From Thamnaconus septentrionalis (lineage: Eukaryota > Chordata > Actinopteri > Tetraodontiformes > Monacanthidae): a stretch of 64,000 nucleotides of DNA. Positions 34,021 through 45,348 of this stretch are shown one piece after another. The notes under the pieces are model-generated. The model worked only from the letters and a program-made list of their open reading frames with translations, ran no database searches and was not told the origin of the DNA. Location: contig CM020502.1 of the NCBI GenBank assembly GCA_009823395.1, positions 16,223,944 to 16,287,943 of the forward strand. Direction: 5' to 3'. Made by a program: the position numbers and the translations under genes. Within the stretch, counting starts at the first letter, position 1, and each line of letters starts with the position of its first letter.

Positions 34021-35664
34021 TGGTGCTGCGTCTTTGTTTGCGCTCCCTCGGCTCGGCTGTGAGCCTCAGCAGGACGGAGATAGTTAGAGCGGTGCGGCGC
34101 CCCTCCCCCGCCCCGACCCGACGCCCCGGCGTGGCGCTGCATGCCAAGCGACCCAAGGACGCTCCTCCATGCTCACGTTCAATACGCTGACTTTTTTCTT
34201 TTTTTTCCTTCTTTATTATCGGGCGCCACTGTTTATCACGGGCGGCGCGGCCAGTTTACGCATTCAGCTCGCCGCCGCCTTGTTTTGGCTCCGCAGACAA
34301 AATAAATCCTCATCCTTGGAGGTTGAAAAGCTTCCCTCCACCCCTCCACCACCACCAACGCCAACCCTCGCACATGTCATGACTATTAGTTTTTGTAGGT
34401 TTTTGGTAGTCCGTATTCTGACAAGCAGCTGCCAACACGCACATTCTTTAAATTCTGTCTATTCCAGCTTGGATTTTCCAGACTGCATAAGCATGCCTTT
34501 TGGCTGCCATGCGGCCGTAAAGTTTATATTTTTCCAGTGGCAGGCTGTGCATTTAATGTCGAGGCCTTCAGTGAGGTTGTACTTAGTCCTACTGAAATTA
34601 ACGCGCCTCATAATACCATCAATGCTGCCAAAACTCTGAAAGAAACGGTGGTTTTAAGACATTAGTCAGCAAAGTCCAACGAAAGAACGCAATGTCAGCG
34701 TTAACAAGTTCGATCAATAAACTGTATTGTTATCGACTGACTTCCTTACCCTCTTCATCCCAGTTGGGACATAAGGCCACAAACTGCATTGTTTTCATGT
34801 AAGACCGACGAGACAATAAAGAACTTTTTATGAAAAATCAAAGTAAACCGATTATTTGCATTTGTTTTAGAGAATATGCAACAGCAAAAACAATTCAACA
34901 ATAACACTGCAAGCTATTTACATAACAAACTGCAGATGATTCTTCAATTTACCTCCTTCACCTACAACCATGTCTGGGCTTGGTTAAGTCTTTCCGGCTC
35001 TCAACAGTGCTTACCCAATCACAGTTCAGCGTAAGGCATACTGGCCTTGGCATGGCAGACTTCAGAGCTGATTGGCTATTGCAACTGACTGTGGTGCGTT
35101 CACTGACAGCAGACAGGAGCCTGTAATGCGGATTCTGAAGGCTTGAGGCAGATTTCATAGAACCTGACAACAAAAGCCAGCCGAAATATGAATGGATAAA
35201 AACTCTACTGTAATGTACAACAATGGAAGCAGTGGATAATATGACACAAATAAAACAGACTGTGTCGAGTAACTTTATTGCCATATTTACGGGTAAAAAG
35301 TATCTTTTCTGAGTATGTTTAGGCCAGCAGAGAAGGTGTGAGTGTGAGTAGTGTGCAGGCACACATGGGTTTTTTTTTTTTTTTAAACGGCTGATGAAGG
35401 CAGCTATCATGGAATCCTCATAAGTCTGAGGTACCGCACATTGTAATTCATTCATCTTCTACGGACAGAATGTTGTACTTGAAGCCTGCAGTAATGGCTT
35501 CCTGTTTATATTTAGCCTACTCCTCCGACAATACGGACAATACGGTGCTGTGTGACTTGAACCACACTTGCGTAACTGAACACGAAATAATGGCTAAGAG
35601 CGATGTCGTGGTGGTGGTAGATACGTTGTGCATCATAAACATGTACATGTATATACTGTGGAGG
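34019..35664. other. CpG-rich then unique non-coding stretch
   Basis: About 34020-34270 is CpG-rich and 34280-34640 looks like unique, possibly conserved sequence. The minus-strand frame at 34958-35455 (165 codons) has no recognised domain and contains a poly-Lys coded by a T run. I call no gene. Confidence 0.4.
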
Positions 35665-36020
35665 TCATCCTCCTTCTCCCGGGCGTGCCAGTGAACTACG
35701 GTGGCCTGCGCACCCAAACCTGGATACCTCGTCCATCTTCTTCGTTGGTTTATTTGAAGATGCGAGCGTTCACCGTAATTATGAAACGCTGTGTAAGACT
35801 GGCTGAATTGTCCACAACAGGCTTCCTTAGAAATATGGCGGTGCAAGATGGCAGCTAACTTGGAGCAAGACCCTTGCCATATGTATATTCTTATGTATTT
35901 ATGAGAACCGTTCTATGGATGGGAAAACCAAATAACTTGTATTGTACTGCAATTGTACACTTTTATTAATGTATTTATGGGCATTATAATAAGCTTTTAC
36001 CAATAAAACATTTAAAATCC
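35665..36020 (-). mobile_element. GGTCCAGTGTGTAAA-family miniature element, copy 2 (right end lost)
   Basis: It runs antiparallel to the copy at 49757-50100. Shared phrases are GTGCCAGTGAACTACGGTGG, GCGCACCCAAACCTGGATAC, TTGTCCACAACAGGCTTCC and TAGAAATATGGCGGTGCA, then GAGCAAGACCCTTGCC and TGGGAAAACCAAATAACTTG. The terminal TTACACACTGGACC is not recognisable here. Confidence 0.7.
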
Positions 36021-38054
36021 ACGTTCAGATGGAAGCTGCAACATTGGAGAGGGTTCTCATTAACTGGGAAATATGTTATTAGCGGTTATGCACGCCCAGC
36101 AAACGTAAACAAACACTGCGCAATGAGCAAAACCAAACGAGATAATGATGATGAAGGCGAGCGCTGAAACAAACACTCATCACAACTATGTTCCTTTATC
36201 TGATCCCAGTGTTGCTGCAACCACGGCACATTCTGCTGGAAAAGCAATAATAATCTCATCAGAGTTGTTCGCATAAACACAGCTTGTTAATCGTTGTTGT
36301 TGCTGCTGCTGTTGCCGTTGTTGTTGTTATCTAGCTGTGCATGGCCATTTGATTGAAAATGCAAGAGGGAAAGTGAGCCGTGTTTTGGCTACATTTTCAT
36401 AGATTCTGTTCTGCCAAACCCCGACCAGAAGATTTGCGCAAACAGGAAGCACGTGCAATGAACTGTAATCCTAACCTGATTTAATGCATGTTGATAACCT
36501 AATCTGTCGTTTTAGTAATGATGGAAGGCACGTTGGATTTGTTGGGATTCTGTATTTTAACTTTTAGTTGTAATATTTCAAAGTTAATACAACTCAATCA
36601 GTGAAACTCAATGAATATTTCTTAATTGCCAACAGAGGAAAAAAGAAAGAAAAAGACAGAGCACAAAAAACAATTTGTTCTGCACAGTCAGGATGATTTT
36701 TTTCACTGTTATTTTTTTTCCCATTTTACATTAAGTGTAAAAATCCTGACTTAAATACATTGAAAGATTTGATTTGGCCAGTTCTTTTGCGGGACTTGTG
36801 TAAATTTGTGACAAGAAAAAACTGGCAGAATGGCACAACATGGGCCCACGTTCAGAGTGCTGCACTGACTGTTCTAATGAGGCGTTGCGATGACTGATGT
36901 CCAGTTTTGTTTGCGCACACAGCAGTCATCAAGGCCTTCGCTGTGTTCCCGCGTGGCTGCACACATGGCAGTTGGAGGTAGCCACCGTTTTGAAGCCAAA
37001 ATGGACACATTTTGTTTCTCAAGGTACAGATTTCTGCTGTAAAGATGACACTTGCTGCTCGTTTTTGCTTATTTGTTTGTTTGCATACAGGGACCGAATA
37101 TAAATAATAAGCAGTCAAAACATTGAGCCGGTGCATTTCTTTCGTCGATCATTTGTCGGGTCCTTGACTGACTCACAACATCCACTGAAGTCACATTTGG
37201 TGGTGACTTTTTTTTTTTTTTGTCACACCAACTTGTAATAAAGCAGGAGTCCCTGAGTGCAACTGAAAAGAATCCCCGAATCAAATAAGTTCCTAGTTCG
37301 CAGCTGCCCAGGTTTTGTTTGAGAAAGACTCTTCCTGCTGCTGCGTGTAAAGAAACACTGCTGTTGTGTGAAATTGCACAAGGCACGACGTGCATTCACT
37401 TAACATTCTACCACCAAGACTCGCGAAACGAACAACGTGCGGTACGTGGGCTGTGGTCGCACAGTTCTGCCGCCAGTTGGAAGCTTCTTAATGAATAGTG
37501 GAGGTGTGGTGCGTTCACGATAGCGCGAATTGAATCAAAGGGACAATAAGCTTTGCCTTACCAGAATTGAAGCTCAGAGGTAGAATTGCCTCATCTGAGC
37601 TGTTGTGAAAGTGCAGTGTCTCCAACGTGTGTGTTGGGTTAAATATCCCCGGGTTTGAGATCGTGAGAGTTCCCACAATGAAATGGAAATGCAACTATTT
37701 CACAGACCAAAGGACCGAAAGGCTGATTTTGCAGAAAGAAAAAAGAATAAAAATCACATATAATACTCTACCTATGCATGCAGCAATACAAACAGACTTT
37801 ACAGAGCTTACAGTACAGTGGTACAAATCAAAATAAACATCTCAGTCATTTTAGACATTTGTGAGGTTGAGATGGAGCAAAGTATTCCAATTATAATATG
37901 TTTAGATGTTCAAACTGAAGAAAAATTATCCATTTAAATACCTCAGTTGAAATGAAAAGGCTGAAACCGAATTGAATTGTATTCATTGTATTTTTATTTT
38001 TAATTGAGAATGAGAAAATACTGAGTGTAAGAGCCACCAAGATATTTATTTTTT
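36021..38054. other. Non-coding stretch, no gene recognised
   Basis: A GTT/GCT trinucleotide tract lies at about 36290-36332. The remainder is AT-rich unique-looking sequence with short open frames only. Confidence 0.45.
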
Positions 38055-38235
38055 AATTATGAGAATTAAATCATAATGTTCCAAGAATAAAGTAATATTA
38101 CGCATGAGAAAAAAAGAAAGTAGTAATAATGACGAGAAATGATAATATGATTTAGTAATAATAATATGTGAAAAAGTCCTATAAATTACAAGATAAAGTC
38201 ATAAATTTACAAGAAAAAAAATAATTTTTAATGAG
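38055..38235. repeat. Degenerate AT-rich tandem repeat, GAGAATAAAGTCATAA type
   Basis: Diverged units recur: CCAAGAATAAAGTAATATTA, CGAGAAATGATAATATGATT and ACAAGATAAAGTCATAAATT, about 20-25 bases apart. The unit matches a common teleost minisatellite-like repeat. Confidence 0.65.
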
Positions 38236-39799
38236 AGCATTTCTACCAGTTATTAAGATTGTCCCAACTCAACCAAATGTAGCAGCAGCCTGAGCCCAGC
38301 AGCCACCTTCCTTCCTTCCTTCCTCATTTGTGAAACCCACACTGAAGTACAACTTCACCAGATGCACAGCGCTCCACATTTTCAGCAAAACGCAGGCAAC
38401 AGACAGCTTCCTTTCCTGTGACAAGTTTGTTGTCATAGAATTAGCCTACTAGTCTCTATAATTTGGGCCCAAATAGATAATGGAGCGTCGACCAAGTAAG
38501 AAACCAAAGGCTGAAGATTAGCGCAGCAGCGATAGCGGATGTGAAGCACATGTAAACAGCTGACATGAAATCTTCATTGGGAATGATTTTGATCGGAATG
38601 ATGCGTGGATTATCTCCTTTTTGGCTAAAATTGGTGGGAGTGCAAGTGTTGCAGCAGATGAAATATGGAGCATTGACTATTGGTGCCGCTAAATGGAACT
38701 CAAGGGTCCGAACTTCAAACACACCTGCATCCAAAGCTAGCTAACATATACTGTTCATTTCATACATACTGTTCATATCTAGTTTGTTTATATCTGGTCT
38801 GTTCATACTATACACACTGTTCATACTGTTTATACCTATACATATCTTTACATACACTTACTTGTGTGAATACTTACTTTTTTTTTTCTCTCGCATTTTA
38901 GTCCTAACCTGAGTTCTAACTTCGTACCACTAACGTGCGAATGTGAACTGGTATGACCACAAAGTTCCTCGAATCCTTGAACATAAGATCGACACGAATA
39001 CTAGGATTCATCGAGCGCGTTGATTGTGAGGACTAGCCGAGCTCGGTGTCTTTGTCAAATGACGCGAGTTGACTGAATCTTACGTCCCAAAAACTTTCCT
39101 CTGTGCTTGAATGCGGCCAAGCACAATCGCAGCCGCTGGTTTCACAGCGTCGCTGGTCACCGTCTCACATCTCTAATCTGGAACCGACTCGTTCCCCCGA
39201 ACGACTTCTAAATCTTGCAGGTTCTGACACATGCTAAGTCAAAACATTGCAGCGGCCTGGACTTCTCATCACCAACAAACCGTTCGAGACTTTGATCCAA
39301 AATAAATGGCACTCAGTGGACTTGAGCACACAACCGTCTTTTCCTGTTTTTGATTCCATCCAGGTTATGACATTTGCAGAAAATCTGTATGGAGATACAG
39401 CTCCAGCGTTCCCGCTTGTAATCCACTGCGCTGCATTACCGGCATCGTTCCCAACACAGCATGCTACAAATTTGAAAGCAATCAATTATGAAGCCACTGC
39501 AGATTGTTGCAGGTCCAGCACGTTTGACGCGCCTGCAGTTGCAGGCTCAGATTTCGGCTGCCGTGTTTGTTTTTGCTGAAACCTCGCTCGGCTTAGCTGG
39601 CACAGGTCGTCGACGGGTCACAGGACAGAGCCACACATGTGAGCCACAGTCTTTTTTGTTGGCCTTGTCGCAAAAATTTGGGTCTTGCCGAGTATTGCAG
39701 ATGAAGTCGTCAGCGGTTAGTGTTTGGAATAAATAGTGAATAGTGAATATTCGCCCTAATTGCATCAGTAAGGTTTTATCAGTCAGATTAGTTCCAGTG
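38236..39799. other. Non-coding stretch with a degenerate tandem tract
   Basis: At about 38749-38870 the word ACTGTTCATA recurs with variants (CATACTGTTCATATC, GTCTGTTCATACT, CACTGTTCATACTG), an old short tandem. The rest shows no gene or element end that I recognise. Confidence 0.45.
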
Positions 39800-40290
39800 A
39801 TGACAACGGCACAATTCGGAATCACTGTGCAACTCCGTCATGCAACGTTTAATTGGCCCCTTAAAAGAAGAGAGTTGTTGCTGTTAAAGAGCGTAATAGC
39901 AATTAGACCCTTAAACCTTGAATCGCAGTAGCCCTACATTATTTTTTCTTTCTTTCCTTTATATAAATATAGGTGCAGGGGGCGATACTTTAACGAGCTC
40001 CGTTGAACAACAGACATGGTTATGAATCCTAATTACATCAATATCCATATTTCATCACTTGTTCCACTTGCACTCCCACCAATCTCCCCAAAAAGGAGAG
40101 GGAAAAAAAAAGCTCAACCACAGGCAGCCCGTTAAAGATTCATTTAGGAGGATAATCAAGCCCCAGGGTAACGGCACTGACAAGAGCAGATATATAATGA
40201 GCTCTGCAATATACAATGTAGATAATTTAGAGAGGCGGCCCAAAGATATAATCCATCATAAATTCACTGATTAACAAGGAGACATTCTGC
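39800..40290. promoter_or_regulatory. Candidate conserved non-coding elements
   Basis: Two blocks stand out by balanced, repeat-free composition and homeodomain/POU-like words: about 39830-39935 (TTTAATTGGCCCC, GCAATTAGACCC) and about 40125-40290 (GGATAATCAAGCCCC, TATATAATGAGCTC, TCCATCATAAATTCACTGAT). There is no coding potential. The call rests on appearance alone and needs cross-species alignment. Confidence 0.25.
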
Positions 40291-40389
40291 AAGGGGGGTT
40301 GTTTGCTTGCATCAACTATTTATTCCCCATATAAGTACATGTTAAATACATATTAATACTAGTGAAGCAGTGTTTGGTTTTGAGGATTA

Positions 40390-40503
40390 AAAGAAAACTG
40401 AACTGACTGAAGGCTCCAGCAGACCCCCACAACCCTGAGTTCAGGAAGAGGTGGGTGCTGAGAATGGATGGATGGATGGATGGATGGATGGATGGATGGA
40501 TGA
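40390..40503 (-). repeat. Teleost CCATTTTCT dispersed repeat, copy 2, with GGAT microsatellite
   Basis: GGCTCCAGCAGACCCCCACA followed by a GGAT run (40464-40503) is the reverse orientation of the repeat seen at 47802-47940. The microsatellite sits at the repeat's CCAT-rich end, as in other copies. Confidence 0.75.
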
Positions 40504-42559
40504 ACTAACTGACCCTCTTATTTTGCCCGTAGCATCAGTTTGTTAATTCTTTACAACCCTTTTGGCATCTGTTATTTGGAGGCCTGTTTAAACATTTTGA
40601 ACAACACCAAAAAATAATCACATTTGAATATAATTCAATGTCTAAACCTCGTCCCACAATGCATTTACGTTTGATCATTTATTGAACTATCGCAAAAGAT
40701 CAACATGGTAGCGAGAATTCAGCTCATCTGTTTTGTGATTGTTGACCTGAAGCTCTTTCAGAGAGAAAAAGTGGCCAACTGTGTTTTAGCAGCAGAAAAG
40801 TGGTCACCTTGTAAAGGTGCAATGTCTGTCTGTATTTTGTGTCTTGAAAGCCTGGAGAAAAATTAAATAAAATTGATTAACAACACAAAAATGCAAAATG
40901 TTTAGATAAAAAAAAAGGAACACAATAATTTCCTGGCGTGTTTTCGCTGTTTTGGGAACAGTTTCATGATGATGGATGCTGTTTGGGTCTCAACACCGGC
41001 AGTGCGCTCGTCAGCCATTGTGGTGCTGTGTGAAAATATCTACTCCATGTGAGGAAAAAAAACAAACAAACATACATTTCGTGTTCTATGTTCTATTATT
41101 CATACTTAATGTAACAAGTGTCAGCTCAGAGAGCTCTGCCACATTTGACCAGTTGACCAATAATCACTACAGCAAAAAACTACACACATTTGTGATCAGC
41201 CTTCGCCTTCCAATTTGGACTGAAAGAAGAGGAAGAAGGAACATACGACCCATGTGGGTTGTTTGTTTTTTTGTTTTTTTTAACTCACAATGTGGTGCAG
41301 TATCTTTGAAAAGGTCACGTTATAGTGTGTGTTCACAAGATTTCCTGCTTATGTTGAAGAGAGGTGCTGTGATCTTTTGTGACATTTTAAGCTGCTGTGA
41401 CTTCTGAAAGCACGTTAATGCTTTACTTTATAGAGTTGTGTTTTCAAAAGCAATGCTTTGTTTGCAGCCTGTCTTCTGGAGATGTGATTCCTCAGGAGAA
41501 CCAAAGGGTGACGATTTGTGCTGTCTTTGTGTAGAACACCGCTCTGTTGTGTTGTGATTTGTAGGTCTATTTATCTTACAAATGAAACCTTTTAGGGGGT
41601 AAAACAATTAGCCAGTGAAACAAAGGGACTTCTCGAGTGTCAATGGGGGATACAGTATATAAAGATCATTTTTAATGAGTGGTTCTGTTTTAGGCTAAAT
41701 CAGAGTCAGAGAAGTTTCCATGCACAGTTCACCCATTTAAGATGAAGATAAATGTACGTTTAAAAAAAAGATTACAACAGAATGATCTTAAAATTAAAAG
41801 AACAGAAGTTCATTTTGACCGTTGAGGCATTAGTAATGAGGAACTTCTCATCAGTCCATGATCCAGCGTAAAAAAACTGGAACCAGGAATTAAAGCGACT
41901 GAAAACTCCTGTAACCAGCAGCCAGAAAACAGCCTGTTACATTTATTATAATATTTTGGTGTGTAACAGTATTCTTCTGGAACTAACCAGATATGGTCCA
42001 TTGCCCTCTGAAGGGTTAATCTCTTAACAATGATGACAGCACTTAGAGTAATTTGAAAAATAACATTAATAGATTTAAGTGGTGGTGTTTCAGTGTGTAT
42101 GTACTCATGCATTTATACATATGTCCACCACACATGGCCAATTGTCGTTGTTAAAACCCTGTAAACCCCTCCTGCGCAATTCACGACCCACCCTGGTCAA
42201 GAGGTCTGGACATTGCACTTTCATTCCTGGTTACTGGTCTGAATCCAGAGGACAAGGACTTCCCAGTTTTCCCGGTAATCGTTTCACTGTCATGGTTTTT
42301 TCACTGACGTGACCGCAAAAAGGTTCCTTGAACAACAAGAGGAGTTACAACGAGTGTTTTTCTCCCGCAACTGTACCTGGTGACCTCTTTGGCACGCAGG
42401 CCGGCCACCCGTGTGACTCCTGAGTCACGACTTGTTTTGCGGAGCCAAGGTTGTGGGTTTTGTGGTGCAACAACAGTGCGCAAACAAGGCCCTCTTTTGT
42501 CGCGGGTGTTTTCGCACCGCGCGTCAAACCATGACAACAGCCCGGCGGAAAAACATCCA
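40504..42559. other. Non-coding stretch, no gene recognised
   Basis: AT-rich unique-looking sequence with short frames only. The frame at 40976-41407 (143 codons) has no recognised domain. Confidence 0.45.
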
Positions 42560-42870
42560 TCTAATCCCTGTTTGCTGGCTCGGCGCCACAATTAGTGCGC
42601 GAGCGACTCATCCCGACGGGCTCATTTTCATGACGCTGTTGCTGCTCATGTTTTCGCCGGGGTGATAATGATGAGGAGCAGGAGTTATTAATACGCGCGT
42701 ATCCTCCGGGGGCCCCGCCAGTCTTGCAGTGGGAACGGAAGTCGAGCGTGCGCGTGCGCCGGGAGGCTTTCGCAAGCCGCCCGCCATTGCGTCGCCTTTG
42801 CATAATTTATGCACGGCGACGGCAACGGCGGCGGCGGCGCGTCGCGTTTTCACGGATGGTGTCGCGTGGT
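42560..42870. promoter_or_regulatory. Isolated CpG-rich block with a POU-like palindrome
   Basis: Dense CpG, including GTGCGCGTGCGCCGGG and a CGG run near 42825-42842, in otherwise AT-rich surroundings. TGCATAATTTATGCA (42799-42813) is an exact palindrome around one base and resembles paired POU half-sites. No coding exon adjoins it. It could be an orphan CpG island, an enhancer or a promoter of a non-coding RNA. Confidence 0.35.
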
Positions 42871-43086
42871 CTTAATATTTATTGTAGCTCAAGTGGTTTT
42901 GGAGTAGGAGCGCACGCCGAAGTGCTATTCACATGTCGCTTTTTGTTGAATGGACCGAGGCCTTGGAGAATAGCTGGGATTTCATCAAAGGTAATTGCGG
43001 ACTGTACTGCCAGGGACTATGGAGGACACCTGTTCCATCAACACTCACCTCAACAAGCACTTTGTCAGGAGAAAAGAAAAGGAAGT

Positions 43087-43294
43087 AACACACACACACA
43101 CATATACATGCAGTATATATACGTATATACATATATACATAAATATGTATAAATATGTGTATGTGTGTATAATGTCTATATAAATGTATGTATGTATGTA
43201 TATACATGTGTATATATGTATATGTGTGTATATAAATAAATACATATATACATATTTATACGTATGAATTCAGATGCGTATGTCTATATTTCTA

Positions 43295-43339
<45 letters not shown>

Positions 43340-43361
43340 CTATATATATATATATATATAC

Positions 43362-43413
<52 letters not shown>

Positions 43414-43492
43414 ATATATATATATATGTATGTATGCATTGTATATATATATATATGTATCGATATATATATATATATATATGTATATATAT
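43087..43492. repeat. 400-bp compound CA / TATG / TA microsatellite
   Basis: A CA run (from 43088) passes into TATG/TATA-rich sequence and then long pure TA runs with TGTG inserts up to 43492. It is almost free of other sequence and opens poly Tyr-Ile frames in several phases, none of them real. Confidence 0.97.
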
Positions 43493-43529
43493 CACCGTGT
43501 GTGTGCGCCATATGTCCAACTTACTGTCA

Positions 43530-43666
43530 CCGTCCCATAGTGTCCAACCAGTCTGCCCAGTCTGACCTCTGACCCCTGACATCAGCATAGCATTTTCCTC
43601 CACATAGCTGCTTGGACAGTTCTCTGTCAACCCTGGAGATGGTTGTGGGTGAAAATCCCAGTCGGT

Positions 43667-43698
<32 letters not shown>

Positions 43699-43852
43699 TG
43701 TGAAATACTCCCACCGTCTGTCCCCTTCCATCGCTGCCCTGCCGCTCGCTTCGTCATCTTCACCACCTCTACGTGCCGCCACGCCATTGGCTGGCGAGCA
43801 ATTTCAGTTAATAAGCAGTTGGGACGTTTTCTCTGATAAAGTGGTCGGTGAG
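43530..43852 (-). mobile_element. Tc1/mariner remnant with a CAG expansion in the transposase helix-turn-helix
   Basis: This is the N-terminal transposase half plus one end of the same family as 6068-6920. Matching phrases are CAGTCTGACCTCTGACC, CTGGAGATGGTTGTGGGTG, AAAATCCCAGTCGGTCAGC, TGAAATACTC, CCATTGGCTGGCGAGC and, at the end, ATAAAGTGGTCGGTGAG. On the minus strand a frame reads [11 protein letters not shown], the Tc1 helix-turn-helix (usual LGFSRTTISRVYREW), preceded by ten alanines coded by the CAG run. The copy lacks the catalytic half and is dead. It directly abuts the AT microsatellite. Confidence 0.82.
43667..43696. repeat. (CAG)10 inside a transposon copy
   Basis: Ten perfect CAG units replace the family's GATCAGCAGTTTCTG; transposon sequence continues on both sides (GGTCAGCAG before, TGAAATACTC after). 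Confidence 0.95.
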
Positions 43853-44607
43853 TTTAATACAATGCGGTCAATAATAATGCCTCATTTATTTAATAGGGCA
43901 TCTCGTCAGTCAATATCCATCGGCTGCTCAGCACTCAGAGATATCTCAAATTGCTGTCCAATTGTCGAGGTTGGATTGAGTTTGATTATTTGCCAAAACA
44001 GATTTTTTTTTTTTTTAACGTCGTTCCCATTACAGTGACTGATAAAGAACCCTCCAAAAGTAAACACATGTCCATACCAGTTGAAGGATCTCTGCTGCTG
44101 TTCTGCCAAACAACCTCCACTCCCCAGCCCCCTCCTGCCCCACCCCTCCCCACCTCCGGTTTTGCAGTGCATTGTGGGACAACAAATAAACAAGACCAGG
44201 CGGAGGAGGAGGAGGAGTCCGGTGCTCAGCCTCCACAACAGGGATGTGTGTTTCTCAAGGCCAGCTGAGGCGCAGGAGCTGATTCACCCTCCCTGTGAAT
44301 CAGACCACTTCAAAAAAAAAGAAAAAGGGAAAAGAAAGAAATACGACGCGTCACCGTGAGCACATCTGTGCGTCAAAGTGACAACAGCACACCTCGAGTG
44401 GAGCCTGGGTTGTTTGTTGCAGTCACAGCAGAACGGTTCTGGCTTATGAAACAGAATTTGCGAAACGATCGAAGCGAGAAAACAGAGAACAACAAAATGG
44501 GAGAATGGACAAGAGTAGGATTTTTATCGCAACACAAAACGCTGCCGTTGGCCTGTTTAGACCACAGCTGTTAGGTTGGTAATAGAAGTTTTTTTAGCCA
44601 ACTCACA
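43853..44607. other. Non-coding stretch, no gene recognised
   Basis: Unique-looking sequence with T and A runs, a short GGA run near 44203 and no recognisable element ends. Confidence 0.45.
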
Positions 44608-45348
44608 AGCTGCGTTTCCATCACCCCTAGAATTGTGCAAAATCTAAATATCGCAATAAAAAAATGGTCATACAAACACCTATACTTCAAAAAATATCTC
44701 AAATATGCCAAGAAGGTTTTGACGCTCTCATGAGGTGATTTTTCAGAGGTATCATGATGGAGGCATATCGCAAAACATACGTGGTCACGTGACCAGTTCC
44801 ATTCAAGTGAAAACGCAAAATGCTTTGGACCTCCATCCTCCTTGAAGTTAGGGTCTCGCTGGACAAAATTTTATGAGAATTACAATTTCAGTTCAGTTTA
44901 TTTTTCAAATTAATTAAAATACAAATACAAATAACATTCAATCAAAGTACATTTGTAAAAATGGGACTCCCCAGAAGCTATCTACAGCTAATGAACTGGG
45001 GCCTAGACACCATACAACAACCATAAATCACAAATCAATTCCCCATTTCCACCCAATCCAACCCAACCTGAAACCCAGAATTTACTCAGATTCCCCAGAT
45101 ACACAGACACTCACACAGACCTAAAACACATCAGATGCTGGCGCATGGAAATACCTACATGGATGCGTACATCCACTAAAGAGGGAAGTTCATTGTTTTG
45201 AATCCTCAAAACTTTAGTTTTAGAATAACGCATAATTTCATAACAGCAGACATAATTCAATAACAGTTCAATGGAAACACCTGCAAATCGCAATTGAACT
45301 TTGTCTAAATTTTAGTATTTTGTGAAAAACTGTCATGGAAATGCAGCT
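44608..45348 (+). mobile_element. Harbinger-like miniature element, copy 2, interrupted by an insertion
   Basis: The ends are AGCTGCGTTTCCATCACCC and CTGTCATGGAAATGCAGCT. The outer parts match the copies at 33081 and 63395 (TTGTGCAAAATCTAAATATC, AGGTTTTGACGCTCTCATGA, GAGAATTAC, TTCAATGGAAACACCTGC). After GAGAATTAC (44883) the match stops and resumes at 45267, so about 380 bases were inserted. Confidence 0.75.
44884..45264. mobile_element. Insertion nested in the miniature element, possible LINE fragment
   Basis: Begins TTCAGTTCAGTTTATTTTTC and contains AATGGGACTCCCCAGAAGCT and ACAGCTAATGAACTGGGGCC. It has the look of a non-LTR 3' end in reverse, with a TTTATTT start corresponding to an AAATAAA tail, but I cannot name the family. 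Confidence 0.45.

Noticed and set aside
34019..34270. Promoter and first exon of a second gene after the GA run
   Set aside because: CpG-rich, but no coding exon, clear TATA or donor with a matching exon was found.
34958..35455. 165-codon minus-strand frame
   Set aside because: Contains a poly-Lys from a T run, and shows no domain or family resemblance. Kept as unproven rather than a gene.
40464..40503. CRISPR-like or satellite array of GGAT
   Set aside because: Pure short tandem without spacers; it is the microsatellite end of a dispersed repeat.
43264..43572. Tyr-Ile repeat frames on both strands
   Set aside because: Translated TA microsatellite, not protein.
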